Assembly: GCA_019651095.1 (NCBI GenBank) | Contig: BOXR01000004.1 | Location: forward strand, 32,964 to 96,963 | Origin: Ectothiorhodospiraceae bacterium | GTDB taxonomy: Bacteria > Pseudomonadota > Gammaproteobacteria > GCA-002705445 > GCA-002716945 | Length of the DNA stretch: 64,000 nt | Reading direction: 5' to 3' | Shown here: piece after piece, positions 29,146-37,598 of the stretch | Layout: each line of letters starts with the position of its first letter | Position numbering within the stretch: the stretch's first letter is position 1 | Program-made: the position numbers and the translations under genes | Notes under the pieces: generated by a model | The model's database searches: none | What the model was told of the DNA's origin: nothing | Seen by the model: the letters and a program-made list of their open reading frames with translations, nothing else

Positions 29146-30264
29146 ATGGAAGATATACATAGCAAAGCAATAAAAAAGTTAGATGATTTTATTAATCATG
29201 ACTTGCCACAATACTCTAGAGATCGTAATTATGATTTTGGTATCACTCGAAGAAACAATGTCTCAATGCTATCAAAGTATATTTCTCACAGAATAATAAA
29301 TGAATATTCTGTAGTTAAAAGATCACTGGATAGATATAAATTCAATAAAATAGAAAAATACATCCAAGAAGTGTTTTGGAGAATATATTGGAAAGGCTGG
29401 TTAGAGCATAGGCCTAAATTATGGAATGACTATTTAAGTTATTCTGTTAAAAACGTTGATAATGAAGTATTAGAAAAGGCATATTCAGGAACAACAAATA
29501 TAGAATGTTTTAATGATTGGGTAGATGAGTTGAAATCAACGAATTATTTACATAATCACACAAGAATGTGGTTTGCAAGTATATGGATTTTCACATTAGA
29601 TCTTCCTTGGCAGCTTGGTGCAAATTTTTTTATGAAACATTTGTATGATGGCGATGCTGCCTCAAACACACTAAGTTGGAGATGGGTTGCTGGTTTACAA
29701 ACAATCGGTAAGCACTATGTGGCTACATCATCTAATATCTCAAAATTTACTAATGGTAAATACAGGCCAAATAACTTAAATGAAGATGCAGAGCCTATGG
29801 AAAGCTCGATGACTTATGATACCAATGAGTTAGATTTTATAAATCTTAACTCAGGCAATAAGAATCTAATTATTTTTGAAAATAATCTTGATGTAGAGTT
29901 TATTACTAAAATTAAAGACAATTATGAAAATATTTATTTTGCATTACTTTCGAATGACAAGCGAGTACTTAAACTCTCTGAGAATGTGATGACATATAAG
30001 AATCTTTTAGTTGAAGATATTTCAAAAAAATTCACCGGCTCTTCAATCATGGTAGATGATGAATTAATATCTTTACTCACAAGTAATTCTTCTTTTGATG
30101 TTATTTATCCTTTTGTAGGAGAGAATCTATCATTTATAAATAATCATAGTGTTTCAGATCACTTGAACTTTATTTATTTGGATGATGATATTCACTGCTT
30201 ACAATTTTGTAAAAAGGTTTCTTTAATTTTAAAAAAAATATACCGTCGATTGTTAAAAATATAA
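29146..30264 (+). CDS. Short photolyase/cryptochrome-like protein: FAD-binding domain plus unassigned C-terminal domain
   Basis: Residues 1-205 match the FAD-binding helical domain of photolyases: EVFWRIYWKGWLEHRP, YLHNHTRMWFASIWIFT, LDLPWQLGANFFMKHLYDGD and AASNTLSWRWVAGLQTIGKH. The FAD residues Asp168 and Asn174 and the electron-transfer tryptophans equivalent to E. coli Trp382 (Trp178) and Trp359 (Trp155) are kept; the Trp306 position is Tyr134 and the lesion-contact Trp277 position is Tyr113. The N-terminal antenna (alpha/beta) domain is absent. Residues 238-372 form an unfamiliar domain with alternating beta-type and helical segments. Photolyase-like proteins lacking the antenna domain are known, but the substrate here is unclear. 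Confidence 0.8.
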   Translation: MEDIHSKAIKKLDDFINHDLPQYSRDRNYDFGITRRNNVSMLSKYISHRIINEYSVVKRSLDRYKFNKIEKYIQEVFWRIYWKGWLEHRPKLWNDYLSYSVKNVDNEVLEKAYSGTTNIECFNDWVDELKSTNYLHNHTRMWFASIWIFTLDLPWQLGANFFMKHLYDGDAASNTLSWRWVAGLQTIGKHYVATSSNISKFTNGKYRPNNLNEDAEPMESSMTYDTNELDFINLNSGNKNLIIFENNLDVEFITKIKDNYENIYFALLSNDKRVLKLSENVMTYKNLLVEDISKKFTGSSIMVDDELISLLTSNSSFDVIYPFVGENLSFINNHSVSDHLNFIYLDDDIHCLQFCKKVSLILKKIYRRLLKI

Positions 30265-30272
30265 TGAACCAA

Positions 30273-30293
30273 GATCAACTCTTTTAGTTGATC
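30273..30293. terminator. Hairpin between convergent genes, likely terminator
   Basis: GATCAACT (30273-30280) pairs perfectly with AGTTGATC (30286-30293) around a CTTTT loop, 9 bases after the photolyase-like stop and 16 bases before the end of the convergent small gene. There is no strong T-run after the stem, so terminator function is likely from position but not certain. Confidence 0.45.
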
Positions 30294-30308
30294 CATGTAT
30301 CTTAATAA

Positions 30309-30470
30309 TTATCTGAATAATATAGTTAATAAAATTCCAGTAACTAAAACAATTCCTAAAGATGAGAGAACAGGTAGTTTTTTCATTATACCTTTTCTCC
30401 AAAAATCAGGCTCGTCTCGCCATGTATCAGTGTCTTTCCAAAATTGATCTTTTTGTCTATTAGCTTTCAT
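30309..30470 (-). CDS. Small single-helix membrane protein (53 aa)
   Basis: This small ORF encodes 53 residues: a charged, Trp-rich N-terminus (QFWKDTDTWRDEPDFWRKG) and one C-terminal membrane helix (about 33-52, LSSLGIVLVTGILLTILF). Start ATG at 30468-30470, stop TAA at 30309-30311. It fills an otherwise empty gap and is followed by the convergent hairpin. I do not recognise a family; coding status is supported by the clean amphipathic-plus-helix design and position. Confidence 0.5.
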   Translation of the reverse strand: MKANRQKDQFWKDTDTWRDEPDFWRKGIMKKLPVLSSLGIVLVTGILLTILFR

Positions 30471-30489
30471 AGGTTATATTTAAAAATAT

Positions 30490-30792
30490 CTAACTGTCTC
30501 CCTCTTTGACAAAAACACCATCAACCATCTTACCTTTTCGATCTTTTATATCCTCATACGCAACTTTTAAACACTCATCCATAGTTAAATTATTTCTAAC
30601 TAGTATATTTATCAAAACAACCATGATATCGCCCACATCATCTCTAAAATCTTTTGATTTACATAAACTATCAGATAATTCTCCTACTTCTTGTATTAGT
30701 TTCATATATTGATCTTTATCTGTGCTTCCTTCAATAAGGTTTCTGTCCAAGTGCCATTGCCCAATTAGTTTTTCATAATTAATCTGTGTCAT
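30490..30792 (-). CDS. MazG-like nucleotide pyrophosphohydrolase domain protein
   Basis: A 100-residue protein of the all-alpha NTP pyrophosphohydrolase (MazG/dUTPase-like) superfamily. The metal-binding pattern is visible: an EVGEL segment (residues about 35-39) in the second helix and FRDDVGDIMVVLINILV, whose acidic residues complete the site. Single-domain members hydrolyse non-canonical or excess NTPs to NMPs; the substrate here is unknown. It is followed on the same strand by the 53-residue membrane protein gene and preceded by an NTF2-like gene, suggesting a small operon. Confidence 0.75.
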   Translation of the reverse strand: MTQINYEKLIGQWHLDRNLIEGSTDKDQYMKLIQEVGELSDSLCKSKDFRDDVGDIMVVLINILVRNNLTMDECLKVAYEDIKDRKGKMVDGVFVKEGDS

Positions 30793-30816
30793 AGTGTTAC
30801 TCTGCTCTTTTTATTA

Positions 30817-31260
30817 TCATTTTATAAGAGATGAGTGGTGTACCTTTATTTTTAAGTTACTGTTACTTTCTTTTAGCATGAACGTAAAAGCAACTTTGAG
30901 CACCTCATCGGATTTAAAACTTAAAATTCCCATAGCAATTATAAGTTCGTCCTCTATGAGTATATTTATCTGATCAGTATCAATAGATTTCCATTCTTGT
31001 ATCGCAAAGCCTTTATCCTCATCAATGTCACCCCCTATAAAGTATGACAGAGCTCTATCAAAACTATTTCTGAATATTTCCTCGCGAGTGAGGGTAGGCT
31101 TGAACAAAACACTCTCTGTTTCAAATAAGTAGTGTGTTTTTAAGAATTTACTTGCTTGTTCTTGGTAATCACCTTTGTTGTCATAGACATTTTTGATATC
31201 TAGCACACCTTGTTTCCAAGAATCTACGAACAGCTTAACATCGGTCTCATTAATTGCCAT
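30817..31260 (-). CDS. NTF2-like/SnoaL-like fold protein of unknown function
   Basis: The 147-residue protein resembles a family of cytosolic NTF2-like proteins that databases often mislabel phosphoribosyl-AMP cyclohydrolase. Visible landmarks are a helical N-terminus (SWKQGVLDIKNVYDNKGDY), ALSYFIGGDIDEDKGFAIQ, a core strand IIAMGILSFKS and the C-terminal IKVHHSSL. There is no signal peptide. Ligand or enzymatic activity is unknown. It lies 24 bases upstream of the MazG-like gene on the same strand. Confidence 0.55.
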   Translation of the reverse strand: MAINETDVKLFVDSWKQGVLDIKNVYDNKGDYQEQASKFLKTHYLFETESVLFKPTLTREEIFRNSFDRALSYFIGGDIDEDKGFAIQEWKSIDTDQINILIEDELIIAMGILSFKSDEVLKVAFTFMLKESNSNLKIKVHHSSLIK

Positions 31261-31296
31261 ATTCCCAATAGTATGAATCAGTTAATACCTTAAATT

Positions 31297-31389
31297 TTAA
31301 ATATCCGTATTATCATCTAAACACATCATAATGACTGCAAAACCGATAGCGAATATAAAAAAAAGTATTATACCTTGCGCATAACTCAT
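31297..31389 (-). CDS. Possible 30-residue single-helix membrane peptide
   Basis: ATG at 31387-31389 to TAA at 31297-31299 encodes 30 residues: MSYAQGIILFF, a hydrophobic core to about residue 24, then an acidic tail LDDNTDI. One membrane helix with a charged end is typical of real small membrane proteins, but an ORF this short can occur by chance in AT-rich DNA. No family is recognised. Confidence 0.35.
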   Translation of the reverse strand: MSYAQGIILFFIFAIGFAVIMMCLDDNTDI

Positions 31390-31421
31390 AATTCATTGTA
31401 GCAAATATCCATTAGGATGCT

Positions 31422-31810
31422 TTAATTAATTTTTATGTTTTCTTTAAAATTTATACTTTGTATTATTACAATCCAATTAAGATCCCTACCAACAGACTTC
31501 ATTTTACTTCGATAATTTACATTTACTCTTAGAGCATCATAAAATGTTTTTGTAAAACCGAATCTTAGATAATCATATGACGCGCCTGATCCCACTGGTG
31601 TACCTTCATTTATATCCTCCCCGAAACCAAATTCGCCAAAAACCTTATAATTATCCATGTTAATACTCTTACCTATTTTGATGTGGTGTGAGGTCTTATA
31701 ATAGCTAGAGTCACTGAACCATAGTTCTTGTCTCGTTGCTATGTAACTTTCCGCACTCACAGTTGGTGCTATCAAAATAAACACTAAAAAATATAGAAAA
31801 ACCTACTCAT
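31422..31810 (-). CDS. Outer-membrane beta-barrel-like exported protein, frameshifted signal
   Basis: About 125 residues with alternating beta-strand segments (YIATRQELWFSDSSYYKT, HHIKIGKSI, YKVFGEFGFGEDI, YDYLRFGFTKTF, ALRVNVNYRSKMKSV), resembling small outer-membrane barrel proteins. The uncorrected frame starts at GTG 31784; a fuller signal peptide (MSRFF... LVFILIAPTVSA) begins at ATG 31810, inside the end of the sugar dehydrogenase gene, if one base is changed in the T-run near 31785-31800. That overlap would couple its translation to the upstream gene. The specific role is unknown. Confidence 0.5.
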
Positions 31811-32896
31811 ATATACCTCCATTGTGTTTCAGTTCCCATAAACTTGCGCTTCCACTTGAATCAATCAAAAATAGTTCGCCTTTACTATTAACTTCTAAAT
31901 CTCTTATCCTTCCTATTCGGTCTTCAAAAATAACTTCTTGCTCTCTAACTATGTCATTTTCAAATTTTAGTTTGTATAGAGTTTTAAATTTTAGTGAGGT
32001 TACTAATACATCTCCTTTCCACTGAGGAAATGCTCCTCCATCATATATCACAATATTGCTGACTGCTATTGATGGAGTCCATGTCCATAGCGGTTTGGTA
32101 AATCCAGGTTTCCACGCGCTTCCATCACCAATTTTAGTACCAATATAGTTAGTTCCTCCCCATCCAATATGCTTCCATCCATAATTTTCTGCGAATTTTA
32201 CCTCACCAAAAAATCCCCACCTTTAGCACCATGATTTGAGATATAAATCTTATTTGTGAAGGGTGAAACAGCCATTCCTTGCGGATTTCTGACTCCTATT
32301 TGATAGACTTCGGGCAACCAATCAGGATTACTAGTAAATTTTGGATTATCTTCAGGAATGGATCCGTCTAAATTTATTCTTATAATACTTCCAGGATGAT
32401 TTGAAACATCTTGAGCAATCATCCCTTCACCTCTCTCACCAACAGTCGCATAAAGATATCCATCTTTAATAACTAGCCGAGAGCCAAAATGATAGCCACT
32501 ATTTATAGGAGGCTCAGCTTGAAAAATATTTTTAAAACTTATTCTCTTTTCGTCATATACACCTCTAGCCACCGATGTTGAAGAGTATCCATTCTCTCTA
32601 TCTTCTGAATAACTAACATAGACATAGCCATCGTGGTAAAGAATATCTAGGAGGCCACCTTGTCCATAATAATAAAAATTAAGATCATGCTCGATTTCAT
32701 ATTTTGCCCCTGTTTTCATATCGACACGTATTATTGCCCCTGTTTTCTCAGTAATGAGTAATTTTTCATCATCTATAAATGACATCCCCCATGGCTCGCT
32801 GAGATTGTCAGTTACTTCGCTTAGAGTTATATCTAATTCAGAAGCCGAGGCTAAATAAAATGGAATAATTAACAAAATGAAGCTTAGCTTATTCAT
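31803..32896 (-). CDS. PQQ-dependent-type aldose sugar dehydrogenase (GSDH family), one frameshift
   Basis: Periplasmic six-bladed beta-propeller of the glucose/sorbosone dehydrogenase family, which oxidises sugars with pyrroloquinoline quinone. A cleavable signal (MNKLSFILLIIPFYLASA) precedes NLSEPWGMSFIDDEKLLITE, GQGGLLDI, GSRLVIKDGYLYATVGERGE, HPGSIIRINLDGSIPEDNP and YQIGVRNPQGMAVS. The frame stops at 32198; one T missing from a T-run near 32205 restores FFGEVKFAENYGWKHIGWG and the rest to 31803. ATG 32896 is chosen because it starts the signal peptide; 32914 is an alternative. No PQQ synthesis genes are seen in the window. Confidence 0.82.
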
Positions 32897-32924
32897 TACT
32901 TTATAATATAGCATTTGATGTTTA

Positions 32925-32943
32925 CTGTATCCCTGTCTGTTAA
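32925..32943 (+). promoter_or_regulatory. Element matching repeats upstream of the MerR/B12 regulator
   Basis: This 19-base stretch begins CTGTATCC and ends TGTCTGTTAA. CTGTATCC(C)TGTCT matches 10114-10126 apart from one extra C, and TGTCTGTTAA matches 10205-10214 exactly. It lies 29 bases upstream of the sugar dehydrogenase ATG (minus strand) and upstream of the small membrane genes and photolyase on the plus strand. It is a candidate operator shared by the regulator and this region. Confidence 0.45.
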
Positions 32944-33000
32944 GAAACCTTTATTAATACGATGTTAATTATTTTATCGTAAATGTTATTATTTTCTAGG

Positions 33001-33168
33001 ATGACAATTGGATGTTTAAACTCGCTAATCATACTTAACTGTTTTGTTATATATTACGGAGCATACTACTATCATTTTAAGGGCTTAAAAATGGAGTACT
33101 TAGCACTCATCTTATTTTTAGCATTGGGAAGCAGTATGGAATTAATTTTGACAGGATTATGTCATTGA
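33001..33168 (+). CDS. Small membrane protein (55 aa), uncertain
   Basis: ATG 33001 (chosen over an upstream in-frame start at 32983) encodes 55 residues with two hydrophobic helices (about 5-25 and 36-53) split by HFKGLKM. It is the first of three closely spaced plus-strand genes ending in the photolyase. No family is recognised and the coding call rests on hydrophobic pattern and position only. Confidence 0.35.
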   Translation: MTIGCLNSLIILNCFVIYYGAYYYHFKGLKMEYLALILFLALGSSMELILTGLCH

Positions 33169-33189
33169 AGATAAAAAAGGATACACATA

Positions 33190-33366
33190 ATGTTTAACGT
33201 TATACTCATATTGATATTTATTTTAGTTTTTGTCTATGCCATCAAGCTCATAACATCCACATCTGATCAAAATACATCTAAACAGATGAATTGGGCAATT
33301 AAGTATTTTGTATCCTCAACACTTATTATTGGGATTCTTATCTTCGCGTTCATGGTGACTCGCTAA
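33190..33366 (+). CDS. Small two-helix membrane protein upstream of photolyase (58 aa)
   Basis: ATG 33190 to TAA 33364-33366 encodes 58 residues: helix about 2-20 (FNVILILIFILVFVYAIKL), a polar loop (TSTSDQNTSKQM), and helix about 37-55. The stop is one base before the photolyase ATG, so the two are probably translationally coupled. I do not recognise the family; a twin-helix hairpin protein is the safest description. Confidence 0.55.
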   Translation: MFNVILILIFILVFVYAIKLITSTSDQNTSKQMNWAIKYFVSSTLIIGILIFAFMVTR

Positions 33367-33367
33367 C

Positions 33368-34810
33368 ATGACAAATATATTATGGTTTAGAAATGATTTA
33401 AGATTACATGACAATGAAGCTTTTTCACAAGCAATAGATAATGACTCAGTTTTATTAGTCTATATATATGATAGAACGCTTATAAAGCGAGATACAGTCT
33501 CATCTTTCCATTTAAAGTTTATTGAAGAATCACTAGATGATCTGTCTGATGAGCTCAAAGAAAAATTTGGTGCAACTTTAAATATCTATCACTCTGATAC
33601 TTTGGATGTTTTTAGAGATTTACTCAGCAGATATCAGGTTAAGAATGTTTTTTCTAATAGAATATTTAAAGAAAAATCATCTCAAGAAATTGACGATTCA
33701 TGTCATAGTCTATTTTCATCAAAAGGTGTCAAATGGATTCCAGTGTAATCAATTTGGAATACAGCTCAAACATCGAAATAGACAAACATGGGCCAAAGAT
33801 TGGCGTTCTTTTACATCAAAGAAAATAAAAATGACAACGACCTCATCTTGTGAATTCATAAATGATAATTGCCATAAATTAGATAATCTTACTTCTTTTA
33901 AAAAAGACAATTATTTATACAGACAACATGGCGGGAGTAAAGAAGCACAAAAACTTTTACATAGTTTCCTAGTATCACGTCATAAAGATTATCAATTTCT
34001 AATGTCATCACCACTATCATCCGAAAATTCATGTTCAAGATTAAGTCCTCACATTACTTTTGGCACAATCTCTATTCGAGATATCGTCTCACAATTGAAC
34101 ACGAAATATAATGATTCTGATATTGATAAAAAATCGTTGTCATCGTTTAAAAAAAGACTCGCTTGGCATTGCCACTTCATCCAAAAATTTTATGATGAAC
34201 CAACAATCGAATATGAAAATATGAATAGGGCTTATGACGGAATGAGAGCTGATGCTGATGAGAAGAAGTTAGAGGCATGGAAGAATGGTTTAACAGGTTT
34301 TCCTTTTGTAGATGCATGTATGCGTTTTGTTACAAAAACAGGGTGGTTGAACTTTAGAATGAGAGCGATGCTTGTCTCATTTGCTTCATATCAGCTCTGG
34401 TTAGACTGGAGATTGACAAGTAAACATCTATCCAAATATTTTACTGACTATGAGCCAGGCATTCACTATTCGCAATTTCAGATGCAATCTGGCACAACAG
34501 GCATCAATACTATTAGAATTTACAATCCTATCAAACAGTCTTATGATCAGGATCCACATGGTGATTTTATAAGAAAATGGGTCCCTGAATTAACTGATGT
34601 CCCAGATTCACTGATTCATGAACCATGGCGCTTGTCTCCAGCAGAGGAATTAGATTTAGGCATTAAGTCAGGAAATAATTATCCAAGCCCATTGTAGACA
34701 ATGGTGTAGAGACAAAACTCGCAAGAGATAAAATTTGGGAAATAAGAAAAAGTAAACATGCCAGAGCTCTTTCAATCGATGTAGTTAACAAGCATGCCAG
34801 TAATAAATAG
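33368..34810 (+). CDS. phr: Deoxyribodipyrimidine photolyase/cryptochrome family, two frameshifts
   Basis: Blue-light flavoprotein, expected to repair pyrimidine dimers. The N-terminal antenna domain starts with [19 protein letters not shown]; the FAD domain has [53 protein letters not shown] and [19 protein letters not shown], then [15 protein letters not shown]. The last block replaces the E. coli Trp382 and Asn378 positions by Phe and His, as in a known bacterial subgroup ending [13 protein letters not shown]. Frame changes near 33735 and 34693 must be corrected; the end then reads VVNKHASNK with TAG at 34808-34810. About 480 residues in all. Confidence 0.87.
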
Positions 34811-34818
34811 TCTCTGAA

Positions 34819-34891
34819 CCTCCCCGCCCGGACTCGAACCAGGAACTAAACCTTAGGAGGGTCTTGTTATATCCAGTTTAACTACGGGGAG
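34819..34891 (-). tRNA. tRNA-Arg (anticodon CCT)
   Basis: On the minus strand the sequence folds as a complete cloverleaf: acceptor CTCCCCG/CGGGGAG, D stem GTTA/TAAC, anticodon stem AGACC/GGTTT around loop CTCCTAA (anticodon CCT, reading AGG), T stem CCTGG/CCGGG around TTCGAGT, and discriminator G. The 73-nt gene does not encode CCA. It sits 8 bases past the photolyase stop, on the opposite strand, and divergent from tsaB. No integrase or repeat is next to it. Confidence 0.93.
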
Positions 34892-34912
34892 ATAATTTTA
34901 CTTATTCTATAG

Positions 34913-34918
34913 TATAGT
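34913..34918 (+). promoter_or_regulatory. Candidate -10 box close to the tsaB start codon
   Basis: TATAGT (34913-34918) ends 8 bases before the tsaB ATG (34926), predicting a leaderless transcript; an overlapping TATAGT also occurs at 34908-34913. No clear -35 is seen. Confidence 0.35.
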
Positions 34919-34925
34919 AAGAGTT

Positions 34926-35560
34926 ATGAACATACTCTCTATAGATACATCTGGAAATAACTATTCATTAAGTATTTCCAAAGAAAATGATATCACCTCT
35001 TTTCAAGATAAATCTGATAATGTATCCAGTGAAAGTATCTTTGGTTGAGATTGATAATATCGTTTCAAAATGCAGTCTTAGTCCAAATCAAATAAATACT
35101 TTAGTTTATAATAATGGACCAGGAAGTTTTACAGGTATAAGAGTGTCGTCTGCAATCGTTCAAGCAATAGGATTTAGCAATGATTGCCCGGTATACGGTA
35201 TAAATGCACTCAACCTTGATGCATATTATTTGTATAAAAAATATAATGTTCAAAAAATTCAGATCGCAAAAAAAGCTTTTGGCGATCAAATTTTCCATGG
35301 TCTTTTTTTAGTTAATGATAAAGATTGTCTTGCTCAAGAATCTATTAAAACAATTACATTCTCTGACATAAAAGTTCAATCTAATTATATGTTAGCAACA
35401 AACTCAAAAGATATTGAATCTTTCAACGACAATAAATACGAATCAATTGAGAAATACATAGGCTCAGAGTTATTAATAGAATACTACACAATACTGTGAA
35501 AAGAAACAAGGATTTGATTATAAAGATGCGTTGCCTAGTTACGCAGGACATACTATCTAG
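34926..35560 (+). CDS. tsaB: tRNA t6A37 biosynthesis protein TsaB, two frameshifts
   Basis: TsaB is the non-catalytic partner of TsaD in making threonylcarbamoyladenosine 37 in tRNA. MNILSIDTSGNNYSLSI begins at ATG 34926; the frame changes near 35045, after which LVYNNGPGSFTGIRVSSAIV (the GPGSFTG signature) and QAIGFSNDCPVYG follow. A second indel near 35490 turns the early stop at 35499 into KKQGFDYKDALPSYAGHTI with TAG 35558-35560, where the ALPSY matches the usual A-x-P-x-Y end. About 211 residues when corrected, slightly shorter than E. coli TsaB. It overlaps the 3' end of convergent psd. Confidence 0.82.
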
Positions 35561-36424
35561 TTAATCTTACCTATCTTCTTTCCTACTCTAATAGACTGAT
35601 TCATTTTTAGACTGTTTGATAGCTCTATATTTTCTGTAAAAAGTAATATAACCGTTGACCCTGATTTAAACATCCCGATCTCATCTCCTTTGTTGAACTT
35701 AATATTCTTATTACCATATTTTGTAGAGATTAATTTTTTGGGCATAGGAGGAGAAACCTCGCCTTTCCACTGCGTCTCAATAGATGAAACATTTATCGCA
35801 CCAACGAAAATTACAGAAAAATGATTGTCATGCTCTTTGAAATGACAAACTAATCTTTCATTTTTTGAATATAAGTTATCTATACACTCTACCGCATGAT
35901 CGGCCACACTAAAAAGTCTCCCGGGGACATGTAATGTTTTCATTAGTTTGCCATTAGCTGGTATGTGAACTCGATGATAATCCTTTGGTGATAGATATAT
36001 TGTCAAAAATGAGCCATCTTTATAGATGGATGCTAATTCTTTATCATTGCACAGAAGTGTTTGTATTGGCGTACTTTTTGCCTTTAACTTGAAGTATAGA
36101 ATTGTCTTGTAGTTTTCCAAACTGAAGAATTCTACCGTCACACGAAGACACTATTGAGCCCTTATCCTTATTGACCACATGTACGCCCTTTTTAAGTTTT
36201 CTCGTGAAGAAATCACAAAAAGTATTGTAGTTATCAGTATTTTTCTCAATACACTCATCTAGATTTATCTTAAAAAGTTTGACATAGAGTCTAATTAAGA
36301 AGCTGGTTAGAGGATGATGTGTCCTTGTGATGATGTAGGTAAAACGTGATATCAAATGATGAGGCATAATATATAGCCAGTAAGAAAGGATCATGTTTTT
36401 TACTTTTATGAGATAGTTATTCAT
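35557..36424 (-). CDS. psd: Phosphatidylserine decarboxylase proenzyme, one frameshift
   Basis: Psd converts phosphatidylserine to phosphatidylethanolamine at the inner membrane after self-cleavage. The N-terminal part includes YIITRTHHPLTSFLIRLYVK and FCDFFTRKLKKGV; after an indel near 36080-36110 the reading continues LYLSPKDYHRVHIPANGK-type residues (seen as IYLSPKDYHRVHIPANGKLM) and VPGRLFSV. The self-processing site is KSGSTVILLF (usually LGST), giving the pyruvoyl beta and alpha chains. Joined length is about 289 residues, normal for gammaproteobacteria. Divergent from aroC. Confidence 0.9.
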
Positions 36425-36505
36425 TCGATTAATATCTTATCTTTATGTGCTATATATTTATAGCTATCGTTTTGAAATTTATCAGCAAATATATGATATT
36501 TTGTC

Positions 36506-36511
36506 TATAAT
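36506..36511 (+). promoter_or_regulatory. -10 box for aroC
   Basis: A perfect TATAAT (36506-36511) lies 20 bases before the aroC ATG, giving a predicted leader of about 14 bases. The hexamer 17 bases upstream (CAGCAA) is a poor -35 match, so the call rests on the -10. Confidence 0.35.
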
Positions 36512-36531
36512 GCAATAAAAATATATTTATT

Positions 36532-37588
36532 ATGTCAGGAAACACATTCGGTAAAATTTTTAAAGTTACTACTTTTGGTGAGAGCCATGGGAAGGCACTC
36601 GGCTGCATTATAGATGGCTGTCCTCCAAATCTTAAAATTGATGAGAGCGATATTCAAAGAGATCTTGATCGAAGAAAGCCTGGGCAATCAAAATATACTA
36701 CTCAACGAAAAGAGGATGATAAGATTGAGATCTTATCAGGAGTTTTTAATGGTTTAACAACAGGAACTCCTATTGCTCTATTAATATACAATAAAGATCA
36801 TAAGTCAAAAGATTACTCTGAGATTAAAAATAAGTTTAGACCAGGTCATGCAGATTTTACTTATCAGAAGAAGTATGGAATAAGAGACTATAGAGGAGCT
36901 GGGCGATCATCTGCTCGAGAAACTGTTGCGCGTGTAGCAGCTGGGGCAATTGCAAAAAAATACTTATCGAAAATTAACAAAACTAAAATATTTGGATATG
37001 TATCACAGCTTGGCGAAATCAAAGCTGAAAGCATAAAGATATCTGATATTGAAAAATCCTTTCTTCTTTCCTGATAAGAAAAAAATCCTTGAGCTTGAGG
37101 AATATTTAACAGGTATAAGGAAAGCTGGTGACTCTATTGGTGCTAAAGTAACGGTTGTTGGTAAAAATATTCCGATTGGATTAGGTGAGCCAGTGTTTGA
37201 TAAATTAGATGCATTGTTAGCACAAGGTATGATGTCTATAAATGCAGTAAAAGGTGTTGAGATTGGAGCAGGCTTTGATGTTGTTAGCCAAAAAGGTTCT
37301 GAAGCAAGAGATGAAATCACCCCAAAAGGTTTTTTGAGTAACTTTTCAGGCGGTACACTAGGAGGCATCTCTACAGGTCAAGATTTACATGTAAACATTG
37401 CTCTTAAACCAACATCGAGTATTTTAATACCTGGTAAAACCATCGATCAGAAAAACAAACCGACTACTATACGTACTAAAGGAAGACATGATCCTTGTGT
37501 TGGAATAAGAGCCGTCCCGATAGCTGAAGCTATGATGGCACTAACTCTATGTGACTTATATTTGAGACATAAAGCACAAAACAAATAA
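36532..37588 (+). CDS. aroC: Chorismate synthase, one frameshift
   Basis: AroC makes chorismate from EPSP, the branch point for the trp, pheA and tyrA genes also in this window; it needs reduced FMN. Signatures are [60 protein letters not shown] and the C-terminal [20 protein letters not shown]. The first frame ends at 37074 just before the segment containing [16 protein letters not shown], which continues in another frame; one indel near 37055-37068 restores about 352 residues. Next to leuC, same strand. Confidence 0.93.
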
Positions 37589-37598
37589 TTTTTTAGAT

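Noticed and set aside
30273..30293. Hairpin as part of a riboswitch or small RNA
   Set aside because: A simple 8-bp stem between convergent genes is better explained as a terminator; no conserved riboswitch core is visible.
34819..34891. tRNA-Arg as an integration site for the 28-35 kb island
   Set aside because: No integrase, no partial tRNA repeat at the other end of the region, and codon usage looks like the surroundings.
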